NCBI RefSeq assembly: GCF_009746125.1
Contig: NZ_CP041352.1
Location: 3,270,436 to 3,334,435 of the forward strand
Length of the DNA: 64,000 nucleotides
Direction of reading: 5' to 3'
Origin: Casimicrobium huifangae
GTDB lineage: Bacteria > Pseudomonadota > Gammaproteobacteria > Burkholderiales > Casimicrobiaceae
Shown here: piece after piece, positions 8,606 through 18,677 of the stretch
Layout of the letters: every line of letters begins with the position of its first letter
Position numbering within the stretch: the stretch's first letter is position 1
Program-made: the position numbers and the translations under genes
The notes under the pieces: generated by a model
The model's input: only the letters and a program-made list of their open reading frames with translations
What the model was told of the DNA's origin: nothing
The model's database searches: none

Positions 8606-9445
8606 ATGACCTCACCGCTGATTTCCACCACTGACCTGGCCGCGCAACTGGCTGATCCACATCTGGTGATCGTGGATAGCCGCCATGACCTGCTGAACCC
8701 TTCACTGGGACCGGAGGCTTATGCCGCCGGCCATTTGCCGGGTGCGATCTTCATGTCGATCGACGATGATCTCTCCGCCGCGAAAACCGGCAGCAACGGC
8801 CGCCATCCGTGGCCGACGGCGGAAACCTTCGCAGCAACGCTCGGGCGCAAGGGCATCGGCAATGCCAGCCGCGTGGTCGTCTACGACGGCGGCAATGCCA
8901 TGTACGCCGGCCGGCTGTGGTGGATGCTGCGCTGGCTGGGTCACGACAACGTTTTTGTGCTCGATGGCGGCTACGCGCAGTGGCAGAAAGAAGGCCGTGC
9001 CATTGACACCACCGCGCGCCAGCGCGCGGCTACCAACTTTCAGGCCACCGTGCGCAAGGGCATGCTGCTCAACGCCGCTGACACGCTGGCAGCGCTTACT
9101 GACCCGTCGCAACGCATCCTCGACGCCCGTGCACATGAGCGCTATCGTGGTGATGTCGAGCCGGTGGATCCGGTGGCTGGACACATCCCCGGTGCGCTGA
9201 ATCGCCCGTTCGCGCTCAACCTGCGCGACGGCGTGTTTAAGTCGGCTGAAGAGTTGCGTCGCGAATTCGAGGTGGTGCTGGCCGGTCGCACCCCGGCACA
9301 ACTGATTCATCAGTGCGGTAGCGGCGTGTCGGCCTGCGCCAACATCATCGCGATGGAACACGCCGGACTTGGCGGCAGCCGGCTCTACGCCGGGAGCTGG
9401 AGCGAATGGTGCGCCGATCCGTCACGCCCGGTGGCGCGCAGCTAG
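8606..9445 (+). CDS. sseA: 3-mercaptopyruvate/thiosulfate sulfurtransferase (tandem rhodanese)
   Basis: A 279-residue protein with two rhodanese domains. The N-terminal one (about 8-125) is non-catalytic. The C-terminal one (about 150-275) carries the active-site loop CGSGVSAC, with the persulfide-forming Cys at its start. The CGSGxx loop is the type associated with 3-mercaptopyruvate sulfurtransferase (SseA) rather than the CRKGVT loop of thiosulfate:cyanide rhodanese. The enzyme moves sulfane sulfur to cyanide or thiols in the cytoplasm. It starts 18 bp after dnaG and may be transcribed with it. The substrate choice is inferred from the loop only. Confidence 0.9.
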   Translation: MTSPLISTTDLAAQLADPHLVIVDSRHDLLNPSLGPEAYAAGHLPGAIFMSIDDDLSAAKTGSNGRHPWPTAETFAATLGRKGIGNASRVVVYDGGNAMYAGRLWWMLRWLGHDNVFVLDGGYAQWQKEGRAIDTTARQRAATNFQATVRKGMLLNAADTLAALTDPSQRILDARAHERYRGDVEPVDPVAGHIPGALNRPFALNLRDGVFKSAEELRREFEVVLAGRTPAQLIHQCGSGVSACANIIAMEHAGLGGSRLYAGSWSEWCADPSRPVARS

Positions 9446-9452
9446 GCCGGCC

Positions 9453-9641
9453 TCAATCGCGATAGTTGCCCCAGGCCTTCATGCTCTTGCGCATGAAGCT
9501 CACTTGCGCTTCCCACTTCGTGCAGCGACGGCAGATGAAAGCGTGTGCCCGGATCACGGCGCGTTCAGTCGCCGACAACGCGCGATCTTCGCGTTCGGAG
9601 ACGAGAGCCGCGACTTCACGGCAGGTGCGCAGGAATTTCAT
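9453..9641 (-). CDS. Small zinc-finger anti-sigma factor (ZAS-like)
   Basis: A 62-residue protein with the H33-x3-C37-x2-C40 motif (HAFICRRC) that binds zinc in ZAS/zf-HC2 anti-sigma factors. It lacks a membrane segment, so it would be a soluble, possibly redox-responsive regulator. Its ATG overlaps the stop of the ECF sigma gene (ATGA at 9638-9641), the classic coupling for a sigma/anti-sigma pair. The open frame extends further upstream inside the sigma gene, but the coupled ATG is preferred. Signal and regulon are unknown. Confidence 0.8.
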   Translation of the reverse strand: MKFLRTCREVAALVSEREDRALSATERAVIRAHAFICRRCTKWEAQVSFMRKSMKAWGNYRD

Positions 9642-10219
9642 GTTGACGTCTTGGCAGGGCCGTTGCCGAACCACTTGAGTTGCAGGCATTCCCGCAACCG
9701 CAAGCGTGCCCGATGCAGCAGCACCCAAGCATTGGACGAGGTGATCTGCAATTCCTTACAGATCTCGTCGGTGGAAAACTCCATCCACTCGCGCATGAGG
9801 AACACGCGGCCCATCGTTGGCGGCATCTGGTTGATGCAGACATCCAGCACCTCCAGAAATTGCTTCGAATTGAGCGTTTGCTCGGGGTTGGGCCAGTCGT
9901 AGGTGTCACCACGAAAGTGGCCATCGGGCACGAACAGTAAATCCTCCAGCTCGGCGTCCTCATCGGTATTGACCGACGATGCCACTTCGCGCGAATTGGC
10001 GCGCAGGCAGTCGATGATCTTGAATTTGAGGATGCCGACCAGCCAGGTGCGCAGGCTGGAGCGACCGCCGAAGCTCTGCGGCTTTTCGAGCGCCGCCAAC
10101 ATGGTCTCGGCCACCACATCTTCGGCCCAGGCGTCATTTCGTAGCTGCAGGCGGGCGAAGCGCAGCAGATAACTGCGTGATTCGGCGACATCGTCGGCAA
10201 ATTTGGCAAGGTCGGTCAT
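9638..10219 (-). CDS. ECF RNA polymerase sigma factor
   Basis: A 193-residue group IV sigma factor. Region 2 covers about 15-85 (LRFARLQLRNDAWAEDVV) and region 4 about 125-185 (the helix-turn-helix STDEICKELQITSSNAWVLL followed by HRARLRLREC). The linker carries an acidic stretch. It directs RNA polymerase to stress promoters when freed from the anti-sigma factor encoded by the overlapping downstream gene. ATG at 10219 is preferred over an in-frame TTG at 10237; neither has a strong ribosome site. The divergent glycine-zipper gene and a structured repeat lie upstream. Confidence 0.9.
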   Translation of the reverse strand: MTDLAKFADDVAESRSYLLRFARLQLRNDAWAEDVVAETMLAALEKPQSFGGRSSLRTWLVGILKFKIIDCLRANSREVASSVNTDEDAELEDLLFVPDGHFRGDTYDWPNPEQTLNSKQFLEVLDVCINQMPPTMGRVFLMREWMEFSTDEICKELQITSSNAWVLLHRARLRLRECLQLKWFGNGPAKTST

Positions 10220-10289
10220 CGTGAACGAAGGCAGCAATCGGGAGTTTTTGGCGTGCTGCGAGTGTATGGCTTTTCGATGAAATCCTCAC

Positions 10290-10381
10290 CGAAACTGGGC
10301 TCAGTGAGTCAATTGGCATCAAGTCGACTTTTCCAAATTTTCGCCTTCAGCCCGCGCGGGATATGAGTTTCAACAAAAAGG
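10290..10381 (+). repeat. Intergenic structured repeat, copy 1
   Basis: The first of three degenerate copies of a ~85-bp element (others at 17064-17150 and 27792-27876). Shared features in order are GGGCT, then TCGACTTT, then an AATTTTCGCC-like stretch, then AGCCC (complementary to the first GGGCT), and a purine-rich end. It lies in the divergent gap 10220-10537 between the ECF sigma and glycine-zipper genes. I see no other gene in that gap. Confidence 0.5.
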
Positions 10382-10537
10382 TGACGAGTAGTCTGAATGC
10401 TCCAGACAACCGTCAACGAGTTCGCCTCGGGGCACGTTTTTGCGCGAGTGCTGTCCAACCAGTTGACCCGCGCAAATGGCGCAGAGTTTTCCGATAGCGC
10501 TTTCCGCTGCGAGCGGAGCAACGAAGGAGAGAATCCA

Positions 10538-11200
10538 ATGAAACAGATGTTTGCCATGACGCTGGCCGCCGTTGCGGTCACTGCGGCCGTTGCGCAGCCG
10601 GCGCCGTCCTACGCACCGCCGCAGCAAAGCTATAGCGACACCGCACAGGTGCTCTCCGCGCAACCGATTTACGAGCGCAACAACGTTCCCCGTCAGGAAT
10701 GCGCCAATGAAACCGTGACCGAAACGCGCACGGTGCCGTCGCAAGGCTACGTCACCGCCAATTACGCCCCAGGACAGCCAGCACCTGCGCCTGCCCCCAC
10801 GGGTGAGCGCACCGTCGGCGCTGGCACCATCATCGGCGCCATCATCGGCGGCGTGGTGGGGCATCAGTTCGGCAACTCGTCGGGCGGCCGCGATCGCGGA
10901 ACCGCCGCCGGCGCCATCGTTGGCGGTCTGGTCGGTAACCAGATCGAAAACAGCGCACCGGCCACCACCGCAGCCCCGGTCGCCAGCGGCCCGGCCCGTG
11001 TTGACTATGTGCCGGAGACGCGCACCGTACAGCGCTGCCGCACGGTCTACGACGGCCGCGACGAAATCGTTGGCTACAACGTGGCCTACCGCTATCAGGG
11101 CCGCGATTACACGACGCGGATGGCCTATGACCCGGGCCCCACGATGAATGTGCGCGTCAACCTAGCGCCGGACGTTCCGCCGCCGGTGCGTCGCCCGTAA
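10538..11200 (+). CDS. Glycine-zipper 2TM envelope protein (17-kDa-antigen/SlyB-like)
   Basis: A 220-residue exported protein. A Sec signal peptide (about 1-20, MKQMFAMTLAAVAVTAAVAQ) leads to a Pro/Gln-rich region, then a glycine-zipper hairpin at about 90-130 (TIIGAIIGGVVGHQFGN and GAIVGGLVGNQIEN) that inserts in or on the outer membrane. The C-terminal part (VPETRTVQRCRTVYDGRDEIVGYNV) is a small conserved beta domain of this family. GGAGAGAATCCA before ATG 10538 supports that start over the upstream in-frame codons. A likely role is envelope integrity. The divergent ECF sigma gene could regulate it, but that is inference. Confidence 0.88.
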   Translation: MKQMFAMTLAAVAVTAAVAQPAPSYAPPQQSYSDTAQVLSAQPIYERNNVPRQECANETVTETRTVPSQGYVTANYAPGQPAPAPAPTGERTVGAGTIIGAIIGGVVGHQFGNSSGGRDRGTAAGAIVGGLVGNQIENSAPATTAAPVASGPARVDYVPETRTVQRCRTVYDGRDEIVGYNVAYRYQGRDYTTRMAYDPGPTMNVRVNLAPDVPPPVRRP

Positions 11201-11209
11201 CGAATTGAG

Positions 11210-11477
11210 TTAACCGCTTCCACATCTTCCAAGAGCAAGTAACCGAACAACGATAACGCTGACCTCCATCACCCGCCGCCCGCGTCTCCTCCCCCGAAAT
11301 CACGCGCGCGGCATCTGCCGTCGGGCTCCTCCCCCTTGCCCGACGGCGGGACCCGGTGAAGCGATCACAGCGACATTGCGCAGTCGCAGCCCGGCCGGGC
11401 CTCCCCTTCCCAGCCTTGCCTCTGCCAACCCGCTCCACGCGGGATTGCCTCAACGGCCACCACTGGTGGCCGTTTTT
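11210..11477 (+). ncRNA. Candidate C-rich small RNA or long structured 3' UTR
   Basis: The 360-bp gap after the glycine-zipper gene holds no credible reading frame, but it does hold a set of hairpins ending in a canonical terminator. A perfect 10-bp stem (GCCGTCGGGC at 11317-11326, complement at 11338-11347) displays a loop TCCTCCCCCTT. Two more C/T-rich stretches are TCTCCTCCCCC (about 11285-11295) and CCTCCCCTTCCC (about 11400). A small hairpin is at 11429-11443. Exposed CCUCC loops are the hallmark of small RNAs that pair with Shine-Dalgarno sequences. The 5' end is unknown; it could be processed from the upstream mRNA. Confidence 0.45.
11453..11477 (+). terminator. Rho-independent terminator
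   Basis: A perfect 9-bp stem (ACGGCCACC at 11453-11461, complement at 11465-11473) with a 3-nt loop, followed by TTTT. It closes the glycine-zipper transcript or the candidate small RNA and insulates the RidA gene. Confidence 0.88.
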
Positions 11478-11560
11478 GTTTGCATGAACGCTGCGTGCGG
11501 CAGCGCAGCACGACGCCCGTACAATGGGCGCAAATTTTTTCGTCTCACTTGGAGCACATC

Positions 11561-11944
11561 ATGATTCGTCGTTACGGCGTCGGCAAGCGTCTTTCCGAAA
11601 TGGTCACCTACCACGGCTTTCTGTATCTGGCCGGGCAGGTTGCCGCTGATCCGTCGGCTGACGTGAAAGGCCAGACCGAGCAGATCCTCAAGCAGATTGA
11701 TGAACTGCTGGAAGAAGGCGGCGCCACCAAAAAAGGCATTCTCACGGCCACGATCTACCTCGCGGACATCAACACCTTCGCGCAGATGAACGAGGCCTGG
11801 GACGCATGGGTCCCGGAAGGCAATCCGCCCGCCCGTGCGACGGTTGAAGCGAAGCTCGCCAAACCGGAATACAAGGTGGAAATCCAGATCACGGCGTGCA
11901 ACGGCATGAGCTCGCACGGCCACGGTCACGACCACAACCACTAA
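11561..11944 (+). CDS. RidA family protein with His-rich C-terminal tail
   Basis: A 127-residue RidA/YjgF-like protein. Family members hydrolyse reactive enamine/imine intermediates released by PLP enzymes. The core contains LYLAGQVAAD near residue 22, a central IYLADINTFAQMN and the conserved ARATVEAKLAKPEYKVEIQI strand with the substrate-binding Arg. The last residues form a His-rich tail (HGHGHDHNH), which is unusual for the family and could bind metal. ATG 11561 follows a TTGGAG ribosome site. The PLP aminotransferase gene starts 21 bp downstream, consistent with RidA protecting against its by-products. Confidence 0.88.
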   Translation: MIRRYGVGKRLSEMVTYHGFLYLAGQVAADPSADVKGQTEQILKQIDELLEEGGATKKGILTATIYLADINTFAQMNEAWDAWVPEGNPPARATVEAKLAKPEYKVEIQITACNGMSSHGHGHDHNH

Positions 11945-11965
11945 CGAGAGGTAACCAGGAGTCCA

Positions 11966-13240
11966 ATGCTTGACCCGATCAGAACCCAGTCCAACCTTGC
12001 CGCCCCGGCGCACGTTCGCGAAGCCGAAACGATGCGCGTGAGCCGGGCAACGTTCGATGAGGTGATGTTTCAGACGTACGTCCCGGCGCAATTTGTGCCG
12101 GTGCGAGCGTCCGGGTCGCGCATCTGGGATAGCGAGGGCCGCGACTATGTGGACCTCGCCGGTGGCGTGGCTGTGCTCTCGCTCGGGCACTGTCACCCGG
12201 CGCTGAACGCCGCGCTCAAGGCGCAGGCCGATCGCATGTGGCACATCTCGAACTACATGGTGAACGAGCCCGCGATGCGGCTCGCCCAGAAGCTGGTCAA
12301 CGCGACGTTCGCCGACCGCGTGTTCCTGTGCAACAGCGGCACCGAGGCTAACGAAGGCGCGCTGAAAACGGCCCGCAAGTACGCCAGCACCAAATACGGC
12401 GAGCAGAAGCACCGCATCATCTCCACCACCAATTCGTTCCATGGCCGCACCTGGCTCGCGGTGTCTACCGGTGGCAGCCCGAAATACACCAAGGGCATGG
12501 GCCCGGTGCCAGCGGGCATCACCCATGTGCCATACAACGACGTGGATGCCTTGCGCGCGGTGATGGATGACGACGTGGCCTGCATCATCCTGGAGCCGAT
12601 GCAGGGCGAAGGCGGCATGTATCCGGGCAGCGCCGCATTCCTCGGGGCCGCGCGCGAGCTATGCGACAAGCACAACGCGCTGCTGATCTTCGACGAGATC
12701 CAGAGCGGCGTGGGCCGTACTGGCGCGCTCTACAGCTACATGCAAAAAGGCGTGACGCCGGACATCCTGACCAGCGCCAAGGGCATCGGCGGTGGCTTCC
12801 CGATTGGCTGCTTCATGGCGCGTGCCGAGGTCGCCGAAGTGATGCAGCCGGGTACTCACGGCACCACCTATGGCGGCAATCCGCTGGGCGCTGCAGTTGC
12901 CGAGACGGTGATTGACATCGTCAACAACGAAGCCTTCCTGCAGCGCGTGCTGGTCGCCGAGCAGCGCCTGCGCACAGGGTTTGCGGCCATCAACAGCAAG
13001 TACAACGTGTTTGCCGACGTGCGCGGCGAAGGCCTGTGGCTTGGCTGCGAGCTGGTCGCCAAGTACGACAACCGCGCCAGTGAATTCATGAAGGCCGGCC
13101 ACCGCAACAACGTGGTGTTCCTCACCGCCGGCAACAACAACATCCTGCGTTTCGCGCCGGCGCTCAACATCAGCGACGCCGAAATCGACGAAGGCCTTGC
13201 GCGCACCGAGCGCGCGATTGCGGAAGTCGTTAGCGCCTGA
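11966..13240 (+). CDS. Class III aminotransferase, acetylornithine/succinylornithine type
   Basis: A 424-residue PLP enzyme of fold type I, subgroup III. Motifs include VFLCNSGTEANEGALKTAR (phosphate-binding loop), NSFHGRTW, LIFDEIQSGVGRTG and the Schiff-base lysine K272 in TSAKGIGGGFP. The C-terminal LRFAPALNIS strand with its Arg is typical of ArgD/AstC-type enzymes. It would exchange an omega-amino group with 2-oxoglutarate/glutamate in arginine synthesis or degradation. The exact substrate (acetylornithine, succinylornithine or another omega-amino acid) cannot be fixed. It is probably in an operon with ridA (21-bp gap); REP repeats follow its stop. Confidence 0.9.
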   Translation: MLDPIRTQSNLAAPAHVREAETMRVSRATFDEVMFQTYVPAQFVPVRASGSRIWDSEGRDYVDLAGGVAVLSLGHCHPALNAALKAQADRMWHISNYMVNEPAMRLAQKLVNATFADRVFLCNSGTEANEGALKTARKYASTKYGEQKHRIISTTNSFHGRTWLAVSTGGSPKYTKGMGPVPAGITHVPYNDVDALRAVMDDDVACIILEPMQGEGGMYPGSAAFLGAARELCDKHNALLIFDEIQSGVGRTGALYSYMQKGVTPDILTSAKGIGGGFPIGCFMARAEVAEVMQPGTHGTTYGGNPLGAAVAETVIDIVNNEAFLQRVLVAEQRLRTGFAAINSKYNVFADVRGEGLWLGCELVAKYDNRASEFMKAGHRNNVVFLTAGNNNILRFAPALNISDAEIDEGLARTERAIAEVVSA

Positions 13241-13256
13241 TCAACAGCGCGATAAC

Positions 13257-13288
13257 GTAGCCTCGATGTAGCGCAGCGGAATCGAGGG
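13257..13288 (+). repeat. REP element 1 (GTAG type)
   Basis: GTAG followed by a short palindrome: CCTCGAT and ATCGAGG arms around a GTAGCGCAGCGGA-like centre. One of four copies clustered around the RAYT transposase gene. Confidence 0.85.
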
Positions 13289-13331
13289 AACCACGACGGC
13301 TGTCGGAGTCATTCGACGGCGTCCGCGTGTT

Positions 13332-13362
13332 GTAGCCTCGATGCAGCGAAGCGGAATCGAGG
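13332..13362 (+). repeat. REP element 2 (GTAG type)
   Basis: Same orientation as element 1. GTAG plus CCTCGAT/ATCGAGG arms and the centre GCAGCGAAGCGGA. It lies just past the 3' end of the transposase gene. Confidence 0.87.
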
Positions 13363-13381
13363 AAACCCGTGCCTGTCGAAT

Positions 13382-13900
13382 TCATTCAGGGACGTCCAAC
13401 TCCGGCGCGACAGCCCAATTTGGCGGCAGGAGCCCGTTCCGCACGTAACGATGAAACGACGAATGCGGCCAGCCGCCCGGCGTGTCGGCATGACCATGTT
13501 TCACCGGGTTGTACTGGATGTAGTTGACTTGGCCTTCGAAGTCGCGTTCGTCGCGAATGGTGTGTTCCCAGTAGCGCCGTTGCCAGAGGTCATAGGCGCC
13601 GGCGTCATCACGGGTGAGCGCAACGCCCGCACGTCGGCAAGCGGAGGTGAAGCGCGCCTTGATCGCCTTCCAGCGCCCCGCGTAGTCAGCGTCACCCGGC
13701 GGTAGCGTCCAGATGCAATGCAGGTGATCAGGTAGCACCACGATTGCGTCGGTGGTGAACGGCCGTTCACAGCGCACCCGATGGTACGCAGCCCGCAAAT
13801 CCTCGATGCGCTCCACCAGCAAGGGCGAACGACGATCCCGCAAAGTCACCGTGAAGAAGTACGTCCCGCCCGCCACAAAGTTACGCCGATACGCAACCAT
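13382..13900 (-). CDS. REP-associated tyrosine transposase (RAYT, Y1 HUH family)
   Basis: A 172-residue IS200/IS605-like Y1 transposase of the domesticated RAYT group. The metal-binding HUH-type motif is in LPDHLHCIWTLP, and the catalytic tyrosine lies in YIQYNPVKHG. The family signatures WQRRYWEH and GWPHSSFHRYVRNG are intact. ATG at 13900 is chosen; a TTG one codon upstream is possible. It has no IS ends of its own, but GTAG-type REP palindromes lie on both sides (13257, 13332, 13922, and inverted at 14049), the usual setting of RAYTs that mobilise REPs. The gene looks full-length and intact. Confidence 0.92.
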   Translation of the reverse strand: MVAYRRNFVAGGTYFFTVTLRDRRSPLLVERIEDLRAAYHRVRCERPFTTDAIVVLPDHLHCIWTLPPGDADYAGRWKAIKARFTSACRRAGVALTRDDAGAYDLWQRRYWEHTIRDERDFEGQVNYIQYNPVKHGHADTPGGWPHSSFHRYVRNGLLPPNWAVAPELDVPE

Positions 13901-13921
13901 CAATCAGCACCACAACAATCC

Positions 13922-13953
13922 GTAGCCTCGATGCAGCGAAGCGGAATCGAGGG
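13922..13953 (+). repeat. REP element 3 (GTAG type)
   Basis: Same orientation as elements 1 and 2 and identical to element 2 across the palindrome. It lies 5' of the transposase gene. Confidence 0.87.
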
Positions 13954-14048
13954 AAAACGCACGCGGGAGAGGAGAATTGGGAAATCGGAAAAGTGCTTCG
14001 ACACGGAATGATTCATCAACATTGGTTGCGATCAGCAACCGCACGATT

Positions 14049-14079
14049 CCTCGATTCCGCTGCGCTGCATCGAGGCTAC
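14049..14079 (-). repeat. REP element 4 (inverted copy)
   Basis: A reverse-complement copy ending in CTAC (GTAG on the minus strand). With element 3 it forms a BIME-like inverted pair about 95 bp apart. Confidence 0.87.
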
Positions 14080-14081
14080 CT

Positions 14082-14264
14082 CTAACTGCGAAGGAATAGA
14101 AACCAAACTAGCGCCGCGCCTAGGCCCAAAGCGATGAGCACGGAAACGACGTCGACTTCCCGTTCACTGTCCTTTTTCTTTCGACGCAGCGAGACCTCGT
14201 CGAATTCGACATCGTCGGGTTCGACTGGAGTGGACTGATTCTCGGCGTGGTGAACCGGATCCAC
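14082..14264 (-). CDS. Small C-terminally membrane-anchored protein, function unknown
   Basis: A 60-residue reading frame starting GTG 2 bp after the alaS stop. An acidic/basic soluble part (PDDVEFDEVSLRRKKKDSE) is followed by one C-terminal transmembrane helix (about 38-58, VVSVLIALGLGAALVWFLFL). The tail-anchor-like shape and tight spacing to alaS support a real gene, but no family is recognised and no ribosome site is evident beyond the overlap zone. Confidence 0.5.
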   Translation of the reverse strand: MDPVHHAENQSTPVEPDDVEFDEVSLRRKKKDSEREVDVVSVLIALGLGAALVWFLFLRS

Positions 14265-14266
14265 GT

Positions 14267-16873
<2,607 letters not shown>

Positions 16874-17063
16874 GACGTCTTCTGGTGGTTCTTCTGGAAA
16901 GGATGGCGGCGAGGCGACACCTGCAAAGGCGTTGCGCCCGACGCGCGAAACCTTTGATTTTACTGGGCAAGCAGGCCTTTTCGGCAGTCTCGGTATTGCC
17001 TAATCGGCATCGGCGCCTGACCGGTGGTAGCAATGCAACTTTTTGTTGGAATGGCGTCGGCAT

Positions 17064-17150
17064 TGGGCTCAAGCGCAAAAATCGCTTAAAGTCGACTTTA
17101 TAAATTTTTGCTATTGAAGCCCAATTCGAATAAGGCTTTCGATGAAAAGC
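17064..17150 (+). repeat. Intergenic structured repeat, copy 2
   Basis: Second copy of the three-copy element. TGGGCTCAA near the 5' end can pair with TTGAAGCCCA about 50 nt later. Inside, GCAAAAAT can pair with ATTTTTGC around the conserved core GTCGACTTT (here a palindrome AAAGTCGACTTT). It sits in the 354-bp divergent gap 16874-17227 between alaS and the MFS gene, which otherwise holds nothing I can identify apart from a -10-like GATAAT at 17215-17220. Confidence 0.55.
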
Positions 17151-17227
17151 TTATGCCATCGGTTCTACCCGGACGCGATTGAAACAGCAGCCCGTTCGGG
17201 TGTGAGGCTTGCGCGATAATTAGGCAC

Positions 17228-18493
17228 TTGGAACGCATCACCCTCCCCGAACCCGCAGCCGATCGGCCTGCGGCCTCTCAGCCCAATCCCCCTGCCGCGA
17301 CCAGCGGCGCTGCCGCACCCGCAGACCGCGTGTCCGCGCCCGCCGGTGCGCTACCGCGCGAGCTGTTCGTACTGGTGGCGTTTCTGATCGTTGCTCACAC
17401 CGCCTTCAATGGCATCCGCATCACCACCTCGCTGGCGGCCATCAAGGCGGGCGGCGGCGCGCTGTGGGTAGGCTTGCTGACAGCGATGTTCAACATCGTG
17501 CCCGCCTTTGTTGCGATTCGCGTCGGCCGCCTGGTCGACCGCGTGCCGCTGCGGCGTCCGCTGATCGCCGGCTGCGCGCTGGTGGCAGCAGGTGGCGCCA
17601 TCGCGGCCGTTGAACCCATGCTGGGCATCCTGGCACTTTGCGCCATCGCCATCGGCATTGGCTGGATGGCGATTGCCGCTTCGTCGCAGTACGCAGTCGG
17701 GCTGTTCGGCGGCAGCGAGAACCGCGTCCGCGCGTTCAGCGTGATGTCGATGGGGTTTTCAATTTCGAGCTTTCTCGGACCGCTGATCGCCGGCTTCATG
17801 ATCGACCATGTCAGCTACCGCGCAGCGTTCGCGGCGCTCGCTGCCCTGCCCGCCATTGCGGCGATCGCGTTCGCGACGCGCTGGCTGAAGCTGCCCACTG
17901 TCGCCCCGCGCGAGGACGCACCGAACGGCGGTGCGCGTGAACTGCTGGGCATGCCCGCTGTGCGCAACACGTTGATCTCGGCCGCGTTCATCACCGTTGG
18001 CTGGGATCTCTACATCTTCATGGTGCCGGTGCTGGGCACCGAGTTGCACCTGACCGCAACGCAGATCGGTTCGGTGCTGTCGTTCTTCGCGGTCGCCGTG
18101 TTCGTGGTGCGGCTGTTCATGACGCGCCTGACCGACCGGCTGGGCGAGCGCGGGGTGATGGTTTCGGCGATGGCGGTCGCGGGGGTGACCTTCATCGCCT
18201 TCGGCTTCGCGCACAGCTATGGCGTGATGATGGCGCTGTCGTTCGTCATCGGCCTGGGGTTAGGCGCCAGTCAGCCGATCGTCCTCTCCATCCTTCACGA
18301 CGCCGCGCCACCGGGCCGCATCGGCGAAGTGAACGGCATGCGGATGACGATGATCTCCACCAGCCAGTGGACGATGCCGCTGGTGTTCGGCATGCTCTCG
18401 GCGAGCACCGGCATGCTGCCGCTGTTCCTGATCATCGGTGGCGGCATTCTTTCGGGCAGCTGGTTCGCGCGACGCAAGTTGCCGACGGCGTAG
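17228..18493 (+). CDS. MFS transporter, multidrug/sugar-efflux type
   Basis: A major facilitator permease of about 421 residues with 12 predicted helices. The first is LFVLVAFLIVAHTAFNGI, and the loop 2-3 motif GRLVDRVPLRRP is the MFS A-motif. The second half repeats it as TRLTDRLGERGVMV. It is a secondary transporter in the inner membrane with unknown substrate. The TTG at 17228 has no good ribosome site; a -10-like hexamer ends only 8 bp upstream, so translation may really start at GTG 17330, just before helix 1. The ~45-residue Pro/Ala-rich N-terminus would then not exist. It is divergent from alaS. Confidence 0.85.
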   Translation: MERITLPEPAADRPAASQPNPPAATSGAAAPADRVSAPAGALPRELFVLVAFLIVAHTAFNGIRITTSLAAIKAGGGALWVGLLTAMFNIVPAFVAIRVGRLVDRVPLRRPLIAGCALVAAGGAIAAVEPMLGILALCAIAIGIGWMAIAASSQYAVGLFGGSENRVRAFSVMSMGFSISSFLGPLIAGFMIDHVSYRAAFAALAALPAIAAIAFATRWLKLPTVAPREDAPNGGARELLGMPAVRNTLISAAFITVGWDLYIFMVPVLGTELHLTATQIGSVLSFFAVAVFVVRLFMTRLTDRLGERGVMVSAMAVAGVTFIAFGFAHSYGVMMALSFVIGLGLGASQPIVLSILHDAAPPGRIGEVNGMRMTMISTSQWTMPLVFGMLSASTGMLPLFLIIGGGILSGSWFARRKLPTA

Positions 18494-18677
18494 ACGCAAC
18501 GCCGCCGCCGGCTGCGTTGGCAGCCACCCGCCAGTACCGGTGCTCGCCGGCACAAGCCATGCGCAACACGCTAATCACATCAGCCGCACCGTTCGCGTCA
18601 GTCGCGCCAATTGACAACTGTATTTGCGTACACTATTCTCGCAGCTCCCATTGTGCGCGCGGCTGGCCAGACTGACC

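Noticed and set aside
13781-14011. 76-codon frame running out of the transposase gene through a REP
   Set aside because: Mostly antisense to the RAYT gene and continues through repeat DNA.
17179-17220. Sigma-70 promoter TTGAAA / GATAAT before the MFS gene
   Set aside because: Spacing between the hexamers is about 30 bp, far from 17; only the -10-like hexamer was mentioned.
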